Shown here: positions 21,177 to 33,627 of the stretch, in pieces
Layout: each line of letters opens with the position of its first letter
How positions within the stretch are numbered: position 1 is the first letter of the stretch
Assembly: GCA_035610835.1 (NCBI GenBank)
Contig: CM069446.1
Span: forward strand, 5,086,075 to 5,150,074
Length of the DNA stretch: 64,000 nt
Source of the DNA: Ophiura sarsii
Taxonomy: Eukaryota; Echinodermata; Ophiuroidea; Amphilepidida; Ophiuridae
Direction: 5' to 3'
Made by a program: the position numbers and the translations under genes
Notes under the pieces: model-generated
Told to the model about the DNA's origin: nothing
The model's database searches: none
Seen by the model: the letters and a program-made list of their open reading frames with translations, nothing else

Positions 21177-23229
21177 TATACAATAATGATATAATTGTAT
21201 GCAATCTATTGATTTAAAAAGTGTCTTGTAACATGGCATATTTGCTATCTCATATAGCCAACTGAAATTGCATAAAATTAATATATGGACTGAGATTTCA
21301 CTTAAAAAAAACCCTTCGAATATCACGTGAAGATGTGCCTATAGGACAGCAGATATATTAAAAGGAAAATCAAGTTTTGATTAAAAAAAAAACCTTTTTG
21401 GCCACATCTCATTTTGTATTGACTGTGATTCACTAATATTTATGTGGCCAGCAAATATTACAAATCTGTATACTTCATAAGTGGGATGAGATCCAGATGC
21501 GCCTTGGAATTCTTTTTTAGCTTTGGCCCATAAATTAGTATTTTGGGAGACATTTTATCCATACTAATTAAGTTTCTATTATTTTGGTATGCATTGGTAT
21601 TATTTTAATCCAAAGCCATTGATAATATGAAATTATGTTAATCCTGTGATTTAAACAAGAATCTGAGTATGAAGCACAGATTATAGACCTTTGTGTTTTG
21701 ATTTGTAAAGAAATAGAAGAGAGAACTAAATTTAGATTTCCTGAATTCATATGATTTTATATTCAATTCCAAGCAAGCATCACAGAAGAAGATACAGTAA
21801 CAGTATGCATGAGAGAAAATTGAAATTGTGTTGTTTAAAGGCTATACAATGTACATGTATCTCTTTGAACTTGTACATTTGTGACCAGTCGCATCAAAAA
21901 GGACATGTTGTCGGCAAACACAGTTTTGAGATAGAGGCCAATATATTTGGTGAATTATAAAGAAAACAATAGACAAAAATATGCTTCTTCAAATCATATC
22001 TTGTGATTACAAAGTCTGATTACCTTCAACATGGTGTCATTTCAAAGCTTAAAACGTGCTATTTTAAGTCATACCAATAACTCAGATTTGACTCAGGCCT
22101 CCAACAGAGGCTGATCGGTTAAAGGTTAACATGGTTATGAAAAAATAAATTTATGATTTTGATATTGATAGGTACCTCACAATTTTGGACAATATCTAGG
22201 CTATCTGAAACTGCATTTAAAATAAAATAAAATGCGGTACGTTCGCGGAACAGTCCATTATTGTCCAAGGGGTGAAAACAAGATGCGTCACGGACGGACA
22301 TTTTAGTTCAAGTTCATCATGCTATATTTTTATGTTAATGTAACATTTTCAGAGTTTTGTGATGTAATGTTGATAGCTGACACACTTTTCCATCAAATAA
22401 GATAAATATTTGGGAAAAAAGTTCTGGGGAAGTTATATCGATAGACTTGCGTTAACATTTTGATGTTTTGCTGTCCGTCCGTGACACAAAAAAAGTTTAA
22501 AAGTTTTTTAACTAATTTCAAGGACAAAGTAAAAAAATAAAAACATAGTGAAGTATCTCCCTTATATGTATTCTTTCCCATGCAGGAGTATTAATTAATT
22601 AGGACAGGCATAAATTAGTTAAATCTTTAATTAAAAGTTGTCACGGACGGACACAAATTTTGTCACGGACGGACACTGTTAGCTACTGTTCAGTTCTGAG
22701 CACACAAGCAAAGCTGAATACCACCCCTCTTACCATTAAATGAACTAGTCCATACAGGTATGCCCTTTATGCAAATGAGTAGGTTTGCTAAAGCAGTGAG
22801 CACATGTTATGATGCTCACCAGGTGCACTGTAAAATTACTTGAAGTCAAATGAAGTCATTTTGCTTATTTGCGCATTTGTGAACCCTCAGCAGATCTTCT
22901 TTGGTGAATCTGTAGTATAGCTTGCGCTTGTTAACCTTACTGCCTGTACATGCTGAAATAATGCTTGTAAATTAAAAGGGGTAGCATGAGATCAGTTAAA
23001 AGACACTGTTTAAAATTGCCCCATATAATAAGTGTATGTAAAATAAAAGCAAGTAACAGCATTGAAATCAGAAAGTATCATTGGAGATGTTAGCACAAAT
23101 TTAATTTTAAGCTTTGCACTATCAAAAGTTGCAGGCTTTTTCTTCATGAAACTTTTAAAAACTCAAAACACGGTTGGATGCCTACATGTATCCATTATCA
23201 CTAACCTTTAATTACTCAATTAATTGAAC

Positions 23230-23372
23230 AAAAACTTATCAAAGAAGGGTCAAAATTGTTTTAAAAAGTTGTATCACAGCATACACTTACAGTCTTTTAC
23301 ACAATTAATCGAACAAAATTTATCAAAGAAGGGTCAAAATTGTTTTACAAAGTTGTATCACAGCATACAGTC
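23230..23372. repeat. Two-copy tandem repeat of about 85 bp
   Basis: The segment TATCAAAGAAGGGTCAAAAT through GTATCACAGCATACA occurs at about 23238 and 23321, in the centre of the composite element. Confidence 0.85.
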
Positions 23373-23392
23373 TATTTATATGATGCAGCAGG

Positions 23393-23823
23393 CAGGGGCG
23401 TACCGCGGCATGTGAGCCAGGGGGGGCAGAAATATAATGTCGTCGACGTCCCGATGGTAAATTTTCGTAAAAGGTTGCCCCAAATTTTCCCCCAGTCAGT
23501 CACCTCGTGAATTTCACGTAAGTGGGGGGTGGGGGGGGGGGGGGGGGGGGGGTGTAGGGTCAAAAAATTTCGCACGGCCAAAAAAATTCGCACGGTCACA
23601 AATTTTCGCACGGTCACAAATTTTCGCACGGTCTAAACATTTCGCAGCCCAAAAAGCACAACAATCAACTAATAATGCCCAATCCTCAGTGTTTTCGGCC
23701 TAGGCACTTTTTTTTTTCCTTATGCGAATTTTTAGCGACCCGGTGCGACGAATTTAGCGTCCCGATATTTGGAGCCAGGGGGGGCAACTTGCCCCCCCTG
23801 CCCCCCCGGTCGGTACGCCCCTG
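23393..23823. mobile_element. hAT nonautonomous element, family B, nested
   Basis: Perfect 13-bp TIRs CAGGGGCGTACCG and CGGTACGCCCCTG with a perfect 8-bp TSD GCAGCAGG (23385-23392 and 23824-23831). It lies inside the composite element 22107-25424 and therefore postdates it. It contains four tandem CGCACGGTC-type units around 23570-23640. Confidence 0.95.
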
Positions 23824-25559
23824 GCAGCAGGTCTATCTCTTGCCATTTATGGTAAGAGGGGCAGGATTCAGTTTGGCATTTGTACTCAGAACTGAATAAT
23901 GTCCGTCCGTGACAAAATTTGTGTCTGTCCGTGACAACTTTTAATCACTGATTTAACTTATTTATTGACGTCATTGTTAAGTTTCATTTCTACATGAGAA
24001 AGGGGGTATATAGGGGAGATAGCTCACTATGTTTTTATTTTTTCTCTATTTCCTTGAAATGTGTCACGGACGGACAGCTCTGCATCAAAAAGTTATCACA
24101 AGGGCAGGGTAATTCGCAGAACTTTTTTTCTGAAATATATTTCTTATTTAATGGGTAAATGTACCATCTATCAATTTTTAATTTAAAAATATTGAAAATG
24201 TTTCATTAACATAAAATATGGCAAGGTCAACTTCTACTAAGAATGTCTGTCCATGACGCATCTGGTTTCTACCCCTTGGGCAATAATGGACTGTTCCGAA
24301 AACTTTTCCGCATTGTTTCTTCTTTTGGAATGCAGTTTCAGTTAGCCAAGATGTTGTCCAATATTGTGAGGTACATTTCAATATCAATATCAAAAAGTAT
24401 TTTTTTCACACCAATGTTAACCTTGAACAGATCACCCTCTGCTATCAAAGTGCCAAATTCTGCAACCTTTGAATATAACCATCACACTGGTTTTGGTATA
24501 TTTGTGATCCTTTTTAATTACTAAGACTGAAAAATGATGACATACAATTTTTCTTACTATTTTGTAAGTATTTGATACCATTTTGTCATGTAAATAAGTG
24601 GCAATTTCAAAGTTCTTCAACATCTGTGTCCGTCCGTGACGCTAACAAATTTCCGTCTGTGACACAGCTTGTTACAGGTCTACCCTTCTCCTGTAAAAAA
24701 TAAATCTGTTTTCAAATGCTGTGTATCAAACCATGTATCTCACTTACTATTTGACCATGGAAAGCTTGAGGAATATGGAATTGTTTAAATAGAAATTAAG
24801 AAGAAGTACTAAAGGTCCGGAGAACCCTATTTCTATCTTGTCCGTAGTGTTGGAAAAAGACTAATATCTTGACTGCTTTTTATTACTAAGACTGAAAATT
24901 CATGACTTAACATTTTTCTTACTATTTTGTAAGTATTTGATACCATTTTTTCATACTAAAGTGTAAATAACTGGCAATTTTAAAGTTTTTTATGTAGTTA
25001 ACATTTGTGTCCGTCCGTGACGCTCAAAAATGTCCGTCCGTGACAAAGTTTGTTACCCTACCCCTGTAAAAAATAAGAAATATTTTCATATGCTGTGTAT
25101 CAGATATTCAAACCATGTATATTACTTACTATTTGACCTGGAAAGCATTGGGGAATATGGAGTTGACTAGATAGAAATTAAAAAGAAGCACTAAAAGGTA
25201 GAGAACCCTATTTCTATCTAGTCCGTCCGTGACACAAACATTTTCGTCGTTCTATTTTTAGTAACAAACCACACCTTTTTTTTTTTTTTGTATTTCAATA
25301 AAGTTGATGATTCTCTATAACATTAAACATAAAAAGTTGAATAAATGTCAGTAGTTACTTTTTACAAACTGTTTTTCGCTCATGTTTTGCACAAACGTCC
25401 GTCCGTGACAAACCGATCAGCCTCATGTCCATTTTGATGTGACGGGTCACAATTTTGTACAAACCAATTATATAAAGTGACTTGCAAAAAGGTTTGACAG
25501 TCACGTAAACGTCATGCTTCACTGCAACAAACTAAAACCTGCAGGAATAGACAATTTGT

Positions 25560-25921
25560 TTCATAAAGAAGGAGCAGTGACAATATGCAAATTATTGTCA
25601 CTGTTCTGTCTATTTGGACATTTCTGATCATGGGTCGTACATACATTCCGAGTTGCAGGGCGATGCGATTCTTAATTGCTTCAAAATCGTGATTTTAGAG
25701 TGAAAATAAACTGTCGGATAATCCGACAGTTTATTATTTTCACTCTAAATTCACTCTTAAACCATGATTTTGAGGTGGTTGGGAGTCGTATCGCTCTGTA
25801 ACTTGGAGTGTGTGTATGATTTGTGATCGGAGGTGTGGATCTGCAAGAAGATCTACTTTCTAAGAAAAATAATGAATAGAGGGCGCATTCTGGAAAAGAT
25901 CACATAATATGCCTTTAATGA
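25560..25921. mobile_element. Foldback MITE family G, copy 1 (left end damaged)
   Basis: Right half from the centre near 25715 matches 27434-27804 and ends CTGGAAAAGATCACATAATA with TGCCTTTAA. The left terminal arm is missing or replaced by unrelated sequence at 25560-25615. The centre contains a perfect hairpin, AAACTGTCGGATAATCCGAC. Confidence 0.7.
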
Positions 25922-26434
25922 TACATTTCGTGCAGTCATTTCCCTGTCACTTTTGTTTGTCTTTTTTGTTTGTTTTTGATTATCCACTATTAATGTTATA
26001 ACTCACCGTATGTAGTAATATTATAATAATATTTTTATTCTGCAATGTGTACATCATCAGTATATAGTATACAGTAATGTCCATGCCTCTGACAAAATGT
26101 ATCCGAATTTGTTACGTTTATGATTTATTAAGGGTGGCCAAATATATTTGCAAGCTCTGCTCTGATTTTGGTCAGCCCACCAATGTATTTACTTAAAATT
26201 ATTGTAAATGTATTATTGGTAAATAAAACTGAAACTGAAACTGAAGGGGGCAGGAAGAATTTCATTGTGATCTTGATCTTGATATTTAACATTATATTGC
26301 CAACAAAATGATGTTCATGTTCAGTTCGTGCTTGCTGGTCAAGAACCTGGAGCTTGAAGGAGTGAATTTGTAAGTTTTGATGCAATATTTAATATCAAAC
26401 AAATAAACCTTAAGCTGCATCTTACAAAATCATA

Positions 26435-26690
26435 CAGCCAGAGACTATCTCCACGCGCGTGCTGCTGCATTGCCTCGATTACATCATATGTGGGCAGGAA
26501 GTTAAATTGCTGCCCGCATATGCGCTGGTAGCTTAGCTCAGTCAGTAGGGGGATCAGACTTTAGTGCGGATGGTCCCGCGATTGAATCCAGGGGTGCTGG
26601 ATGATTTTTCGGGTAAACAAAATAGTACCTTTCCCCCCCCCCCCCCTCCCCCCAAATACGCACAAAAACATAGCCACAGGAGTTAGGGTT
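26435..26690 (+). mobile_element. tRNA-Pro-derived element, copy 3 (truncated)
   Basis: Plus-strand TAGCTTAGCTCAGTCAGTAG (A-box region), CTTTAGTGCGGATGGTCC (anticodon region) and GATTGAATCC (B-box region). It ends in GTTAGGGTT, the complement of the AACCCTAAC end of the copies at 17018 and 17335. The other terminus is truncated. Confidence 0.7.
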
Positions 26691-27160
26691 TTAAAATGCA
26701 CCATGTTCATAATGACATTAACATAGAATGCCCAAAGAAAACAATGGCAGGCAGATATCATGGCTGGGTCTCATTGTATAAACAAGTGCTATTGTCAGGA
26801 AATATAACCGCTCACATCCCATTCAATTAGTATTGTTTTTGTAAATATTTCCTATTGATTGTCAAACCCAGAAACCATGAGGTTAATATAACCATGACTT
26901 TTTAGAGATTATATTGTGGTATTAAAGTTTATGCCAACATTGTTGATATTACACACCCATACCTGCAAGATCTACAGTGTGGGTGTATGCCCACAATACA
27001 CACAAAAACAAACAAAATTAGAAGTACAAACATGCCCTGTGGCTGTTGTAATTGGTATAAATTGTCATTCTAGCTGTATGAAAATACTCCCATAAAGACA
27101 TACAAATCAATGCTTGGCTATACCCCCACTAGAGGCCATTTAAAACCACCTGGAAAAGTC

Positions 27161-27167
27161 TCCACTC

Positions 27168-27204
<37 letters not shown>
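27161..27204. repeat. Poly-C tract
   Basis: Run of about 34 C in intron 1. Confidence 0.9.
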
Positions 27205-27433
27205 ATGTAAAAAATGCTCACAGTGTCTGTTCATACGTATCTACTCCCACAATGTACCTCTGGTAAACTCATAACTCATAGGTACGTACAGTCAGGCAGA
27301 TCACGGAAATTATCATAAAAGGTAAAACCAATTACAATACAATAACACCTAGTTCCCTATCTCAACTAATATAATTGGTTACTGTTCATGTTCATATCTG
27401 AAAAGATCGTTTCACCTCTTGACCTTCATTTAA

Positions 27434-27804
27434 AGGCATATTATGTGATCTTTTCCAGGGGGCACCCTCTATTCATGATTTTTTTTAGAATGTAGATTTT
27501 CTTGCAGATTTACATTTCTGATCATAAATCATAAATATGTTCCGAGTTTAACAAAGCCATGCGATTCCTAATTATTTCAAAATCATGTTTTTTAAGGGTT
27601 GAAAATAGATTGTTCGCTGGCGAACAGTTTATTTTCACTCTATTTTCACTCTAAAAAAATGATTTTGAAGTAATTAGGAATCGTATCGCTCTGATACTCA
27701 GAATATATGATTTATGATCAGAATGTTAATCTGCAAGAAAATCTACTTTCTAAAAAAAATCATGAATAGAGGGTGCCCCCTGGAAAAGATCACATAACAT
27801 GCCT
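27434..27804. mobile_element. Foldback MITE family G, copy 2 (complete)
   Basis: Both arms are complementary from AGGCATATTATGTGATCTTT inward, with a hairpin centre TGTTCGCTGGCGAACA. TTAA on both sides (27430-27433 and 27805-27808). The small minus-strand frames around it are shadows. Confidence 0.85.
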
Positions 27805-27899
27805 TTAAACTTGATTTGTGTTTAGGATCAGAACCTGGCGCTATATATTCTTTAGAAAAAGAAAAGGGTGTTTTTATAAACAAACCTCTATCAGTAAGC

Positions 27900-27956
27900 A
27901 CAGTATCTGAAAATAGCTGACAAAAATGGGTTAACAGTTTTTTGAACCACCCTGTA
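27900..27956. repeat. Solo CACCCTGTA-type transposon end
   Basis: Contains TTTTTTGAACCACCCTGTAA, the form of a mariner/Tc1-type terminal repeat, but no partner end was found nearby. Confidence 0.4.
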
Positions 27957-28048
27957 ATTCAATATAAATGCAACTAAACTAGTACTGGTACTGAGTGTCT
28001 GTAAAAGTTTATTGCCATATTGACCCCAAATATGCACTACATACATAC

Positions 28049-29095
28049 CTGATTTCCAATCTTTGATGGATAGAAATAAGTCATCAACGAGTTGGGTGGC
28101 AAACAAAAGTTATATTCACGTAAGGCAGGGTCACCAAACGAATGGACATTCCGGGCGCAGAAGTCGCTAAATCTATCATGTTTCATTATGCTTATCTCAA
28201 CATCGTGGATGGTTTTCAATCGTTCTGGTGTAAATATGTTGAGTTCCCCTTTACCTTGCGCGATATAGACCATCTGTAGCTTCCAGCTAGAGGTGCGATA
28301 CCTTCTGGGGCTTCTTCGTTGTCTACTTGACAAATGTGTTTCTGGTGGGGATGCCTCTTCTAAAGGGGCACCACCCATGTCCATGCGATGTATATCATTA
28401 ATTGGTGGTAAATTTAAGTCTTTCTTGTATTTCATGAATAATTTATTGTTCCTTTCACCAGAATTGGATCCTGGTATATGTTCTTCATTCAGGTCATGAG
28501 TTGTTATTGCATCGTTGTTCATTGCATCGTTCCCAGTTTGTGAGTACTGCGGCATAATATCATCATATACATCATCTACACTCCGCTTTTTAAGCTTACT
28601 AAAAGAAATGTCTCGCTTGGCAAGATCAAAGGCTTCAAGACGCATGGTGGATTCATGGTCGGGTATCTGAAACGCATCCAGGGATTTATCAAAATAAGGC
28701 GATGGTTTCACGACAAAGACGCTCACACCACCGAGGACAAGAGACACGACTACAGTGACAATGATCAAAACTATGCTAACAATAGTACTGTTGAATATCT
28801 TCCCTAGAACCATCCAGAAAGGTCCTACACCATGCTGCATACCATTGCCACCTATACTAACAACAGGAGCATCATCTTTATGCTCAGTGGTTGGCGCCCT
28901 CGATGTATCTAACTGAGTCTGTAGTTGTAGTATAGATGGGCCATCTGCATCATGTAGACTTGCAACCTGCTCCAGTTCTTGTTCATTTCTGTAGATGAAG
29001 GTAGGATTTTCATCACCTGCACTGAAAGACACTTCTGTTTCAGATCCGTCTGCAAATGGACCGTCTTGACTGGTGAAGCACAGGACCCCAGACAT
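28049..29095 (-). CDS. disp: Dispatched exon 1: start codon, N-terminal tail, TM1, loop 1
   Basis: The largest clean open frame in the window: 349 codons ending at donor CAG|GTATGT in phase 0. The chosen ATG at 29095 has A at -3. Residues 1-100 are a hydrophilic cytoplasmic tail and 104-129 are TM1 (VSIVLIIVTVVVSLVLGGVSV). Loop 1 then includes RQRR at 258-261, followed by WKLQMVYIA and the family-typical EYNFCLPPNSLMTYFYPSK at the end. Dispatched is an RND-like exporter of lipid-modified Hedgehog at the plasma membrane; vertebrate DISP1 is cut by furin-type convertases in this loop, which makes RQRR notable. Untranslated upstream exons were not identified. Confidence 0.96.
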
Positions 29096-29118
29096 GGTTG
29101 CTTATGGGGTGAATAACA

Positions 29119-29375
29119 GCAGCAGGAATCTGTGTAGAATATGGAGAAAAAGTTCTGTAATAATTACTCAAAAATTTGGAGCTGGGGGAGGATAAGTATA
29201 TTATTTTTAAAAATGAAAAAAATAATAATGGGAGAAACGACCAAGCAGCAAGAATCTGTGTAGAATATGGAGAAAAAGTTCTGTAATAATTACTCAAATA
29301 TTGGAGCAGGGGAGGGTTAAGTATATTGTTTTAAAAAAGAAAAAAATAATAATGGGAGAGACGACCAAGCAAGAT
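29119..29375. repeat. Tandem duplication just upstream of the dispatched start
   Basis: Two copies of about 129 bp (GCAGCA(G/A)GAATCTGTGTAG through GACGACCAA), at about 29119-29247 and 29248-29375. They begin only 24 bases upstream of the ATG, so they lie in the 5' UTR or proximal promoter. Confidence 0.88.
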
Positions 29376-30102
29376 GATGCTATCAACTAGTCTAGTTTAC
29401 AAACAAAAAGTACACCTTTCATTCGATGAATAAAAATAAAAATGTATGTAAGAAAAGCGAGTCAACGTATCCCCATTCTATGGTACCAGTTTTCAGACTA
29501 TGGCCTAGATTTCACAACAAAATTGTATGTATAAACTTATCCTGACTAATTCTAATACTAATTCTGTATAATATAGGCCAGTGTTTGTTATTGTCTTCGA
29601 TAGTAGCCACATCCTGCACATTTGCCAAAATGCTAAGTAATAGAGCTTTATTGTGCACAAAGCAAAATTGAATAGGTAGTTAACCTTGTATGGTAAATAA
29701 CCTTTTTAATACCTTTTGTTTGGAAATTGATATTTGAACACAGAATGGCATTGCAACTCTATTGTTATTCAATATCTGTTTGCTTAAATAAAAGCATGAG
29801 ACTGCAATTTGTCAACAGATAGGAAGGTGCCTCTTGCTGACCAAAACAACAATAACAAAAACAATCTACTTAAATATTATAACTGTATTCTCATCCCAAC
29901 CCCCCTTACACATCCCAAAGTCTGGCGAGGAGGTGGGGGGGGGGGGGGTATTTTATAGCCTATGAATTTAGGCTGTTTATGGACATTATTTTCAGGTTAT
30001 TGGAATGGGGGCATATCTTTTGTTTGCATCTCAGACATTTCAAGCTATCACCAAAACAAAGAAAATGGGACAAGTTTTGAACCAACTTAAGAAGAGCCAT
30101 CT
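29376..30102. other. Upstream region of dispatched, no element resolved
   Basis: Presumed promoter or 5' flank of the minus-strand gene, but no TATA box or initiator can be assigned with confidence. A G-run of about 14 lies at 29936-29948. Confidence 0.35.
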
Positions 30103-30510
30103 CCCGGGGGGGGGCACTGACATTGGAAAAGGGTATAGCTAGGTATGTGCCGCGCTGAAGACCCCCTTTTTCACCCTCTGCTGCTAGCTCTTATGACCCC
30201 CCTTTTGAGCCTGCATCAGTTCTTAAGACCCCAATTTGATTGAAAATTCAAAAATCGCGAAATTTTGCGTTCCAAAGCCCCAATTCTTCGAAAATGTTGC
30301 GTTCTAAAACCAAAAAAACATGAAAATTTGCGATCTTGCTAATCAAAATTGAACTATAGGCCAGTTCTCAAGACCTATTTTTTTGAAAAAATCAGTTCCT
30401 AAGACCCTATTTTTCATCAAAAAATCCACTCAGTTCAGTTCTGTAGCCCCCCTTTTTGAGACCCTGTGCGGCACACCCCTACCCAAAAAAAAGTTGAGTG
30501 CCCCCCCGGG
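30103..30510. mobile_element. hAT-like nonautonomous element, family A
   Basis: Perfect 8-bp TSD AGCCATCT (30095-30102 and 30511-30518). Ends CCCGGGGGGGGGCACTGAC and AGTTGAGTGCCCCCCCGGG. Same orientation as 15781-16200. Confidence 0.93.
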
Positions 30511-30739
30511 AGCCATCTGCCACAAAAGACTAATCAGGCCTAATTGCCAATTTATAATACAGCAGACTAAACCTAAATTTGCACATAAAATAGTACTGTA
30601 AATTATGCACAATGAAATTGACCCATGCAAAGGAAAACACTGATCAATATTTTGTGGGATCAATATCTTTTCAAGTACAAAACAGTTTTTCTTTGTTGCA
30701 TTTTGTGTTTTAAATTATTATGTTGTATTTATCATTCTT

Positions 30740-31050
30740 AGGCTATATTAAAAAAAAATTGTCTCAAAGCTCTTCAGTTTTTCAAAACCTAATGCAGAAT
30801 GCGGGGTTTTTTTTTAAAATAGGGTTTTTTAATATATATAAAATATTGAAATCCTTGTAAAAGTGACCTTTTGTATTGAAAATGATGTTATCAATGAAAA
30901 TCTGAAAAATCTGTGAAACTTAGGGGATTTTTTTTTTAAATAAATAAAAAATAAAATAAATAAATATTGTTTTTCTTCTTTTTCTAACGCGCACCAATTA
31001 ACTAATGCGCGCGGGAGCTTTGAGACAAATGATTTCTTTTAATATAGCCT
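30740..31050. mobile_element. MITE family F, copy 2 (inverted)
   Basis: Begins AGGCTATATTAAAAAAAAAT with TTGTCTCAAAGCTC and ends GGGAGCTTTGAGACAAATGA then TATAGCCT, next to TTA. Confidence 0.75.
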
Positions 31051-33627
31051 TATGTAAAAATATTCATTTTATCTGCAAGAAATGAAGGGAGCACAACACC
31101 AAGACGCTCTCCATAGACTTTATTGTTAGGAAAGGCTTACTTAAATGGCTCTAGTTTCTAGTGCGTTTGGTTCAATGAAATGTTGATATGTTCTACTCAC
31201 AAGGGTTATCTACAACATATCTGAATATGAAGGTGCCATTACCGCACACTTTTTTTGATATAAGCCGCCGCATAATAATGTAGTGATAGGCCTATGCCTA
31301 CCTAAATTCGGTCTCCAGTCTGGATATCACCGCATGTGTAAATCGGTCCGTGAAATTAAAATTGACCTCAAATCACCTAGTTTAAATGTCAGAACATCAA
31401 CTACATACACATTTCACACACAACATATTAATTAGTGAAAAATTATGTCATAAACCGTCAAAAAATAACTCTCTTTCCCGCCAAATAGGCACTATATTGC
31501 TGTAGGCCTACTAAATTTGAGTGATAGCGTGTCGCGAGACCTATAGTTGTGTGCACCCTGAATTCTTAATATGAATTTAGTATGATTGGATTAACACTTT
31601 TAAGGTGACTAATATCGACTATGGTGACCAAAATTGATTTGCTACAAAATAGCAAGAGGGTGTGAATTGGTAAAATTCACATAGTTTGTAAAAAATCCTC
31701 ATAAAATCAATGTATGCTTTTAAAAGTGTTTAAGTTATTTTGTTGCCAAAACATGAAGGCATTAAATAATTATTCATTATCAGGTTATTTTTGTGGATAA
31801 GCAGTTTGCACTCAGCTTTTACATTAAATAATTATTTCCCACAACTCAGTGATGATGGATAGTATTTTGTATTTTCAATGGGAATGTTAACGTACTTTTC
31901 CAATATTTTTTAGAATCACTATATTGCCAATTTTCATGAATTTTTAGTCTAGAAAAGAAAGAATGTGTTCAATTTGTACAAACAAGGTGTTGTATCAAAG
32001 GTAATTAAAACTTAAGTTTAGAAAATTCTTGGATTTTTGTTGTTGAAATCAAGTGTTTCTACACTTATAAATCACAGCATTTTGGTAAATGTCCCTAAAA
32101 TAAAAGCGGAAAATATCAGTTTTTTCTCCAAAAAGTAAATACTGTATCTGAAAATCAGATAAGAATTAAGGTTTATATTGCTTATTAATCAATTCATGGC
32201 CATAGCACTTTCCCCCTTGTCTGCCGAAATTCCAGAATGGAAACATTTATGTTTTTCTCTATTTTTTAAAAATTTCCTAAGAAATTTCAAAAAAGATCCG
32301 AAAGTGTTCAAACTTCAAACTGGTAGAGTAAAAATTTATTGCTGTGGTCTCAGTATAAAAGTATAGATAAATTGATTTGATGGCTATTTTGTGCAGTGGT
32401 GTAGTATCGGATCGAGTGAACTATTGTTGAGAATCAATTGACATTATTGTATGAAAACCACTTTTATGCACAAAGCAAATACTTAATAAAGCCTTTTGTT
32501 TGGTAGTGTTTAATTTATAGAATGTACAATAATGTTGACATTGAACTTCTATTGTCACGCTTTTAACCTTATACTGGTAAAATGTGAACCTATACAAGGC
32601 ATAGTGTACACAACCCCATATCTGGAAGGAAATAACACAAAAGGCTGTCTAAGGCAAAACAATTTATTTAAATTTGAGAAAAAATGTACCAATCTTAATT
32701 TTTTTAATTTTTTTTAAGTAGGGCCTATATAAATTTCTTTTTTTTTGAAAATGTGTGAACATTTTGAAAATTGGTGAAAATTCAAAATGTTTACGAAAAT
32801 GTTGAAAAAATAAAATAAAATAAATTAAATTTAAAAAAACGTCACTACCCGAGTCGTTCATTTGCCCATTGAACAGGTTGGTATTTCTTTGTCACCTAGT
32901 CATAATTAATGCAACTTATTTTAGTTTTTATGGCACGGGTCACACATCTATCTTGTGTGTTGGTTCAATCTTTTAACGATTAGACGGTAACAAAATAAAT
33001 TGGGACAGGTTTGAACTGATTTCAATGAACAACCTGGCACAACTACAGCCTAATTAGGCCAAGGTGTTTTTGTCAATGGAGCTGACTCTACATATTAGTA
33101 TAGTCTTCTATGATAACAGTACCGTGTTTGACAGAGAACTACCAACTTCGTAATGATAAATATTAAAAAAGTGTAATCAATAATTGTTAAAAAGAACAAT
33201 TGTGTATAACAAATTACCAGGGTTTGGTTTGTAAAATGTATTGTCATCAGGCCTTGAAATAAGAAATGATAAGGGGAGGCAATTTAAGGCAATTTGAAAG
33301 GGGCACCAACTTTATCCAAGGCCAATTTTTATGTACTTTTGAATGGAGTGAAAACAGCCAGAAATTGAGGGCATCTAGGCTACTAGGTGGAGCATCGAAG
33401 ACAATGGCCTCCGATGCCTTCGAATAATGCAAACCCTGATTGTCATGTTGTATGGTAAAATAAAAAAAGTACCGTAGTAATGGTTGATATTTATACTTAA
33501 TTACGAAAATCCCAGTTTGTATCAAAGCTAAGGGTGCAATTTCAAAGACAAATTTCTAAATAAACCTGTAATAGTACTTGCTCGAACTCGCGTATGTCCA
33601 AATGCTCTAACTATCTGGGGTCCCATT
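31051..33627. other. Intergenic stretch with no supported gene
   Basis: AT-rich sequence. Short open frames at 32178-32366, 32532-32861 and 33247-33525 show no recognisable family and are antisense to one another in places. I found no paired termini. Confidence 0.45.

Larger units (their letters stand above)
22107..25424. mobile_element. Large composite foldback element with about 14 GTCCGTCCGTGAC motifs
   Basis: GAGGCTGATCGGTT at 22107 and its exact complement at 25411-25424 bound a 3.3-kb unit. Arms 22098-22742 and 23836-24445 are inverted copies of each other. The right extension contains two tandem units of about 365 bp (from about 24517 and 24882). The 13-bp word GTCCGTCCGTGAC or a 1-3 mismatch version occurs at 22287, 22472, 22640, 22662, 23901, 23923, 24063, 24245, 24628, 24652, 25009, 25032, 25221 and 25397, in both orientations. 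No ORF and no clear TSD were seen. Superfamily unknown. Confidence 0.75.

Noticed and set aside
22107..25424. CRISPR-like array from the repeated GTCCGTCCGTGAC word
   Set aside because: Spacing is irregular, copies occur in both orientations, and the context is eukaryotic with inverted arms; it is a transposon feature.
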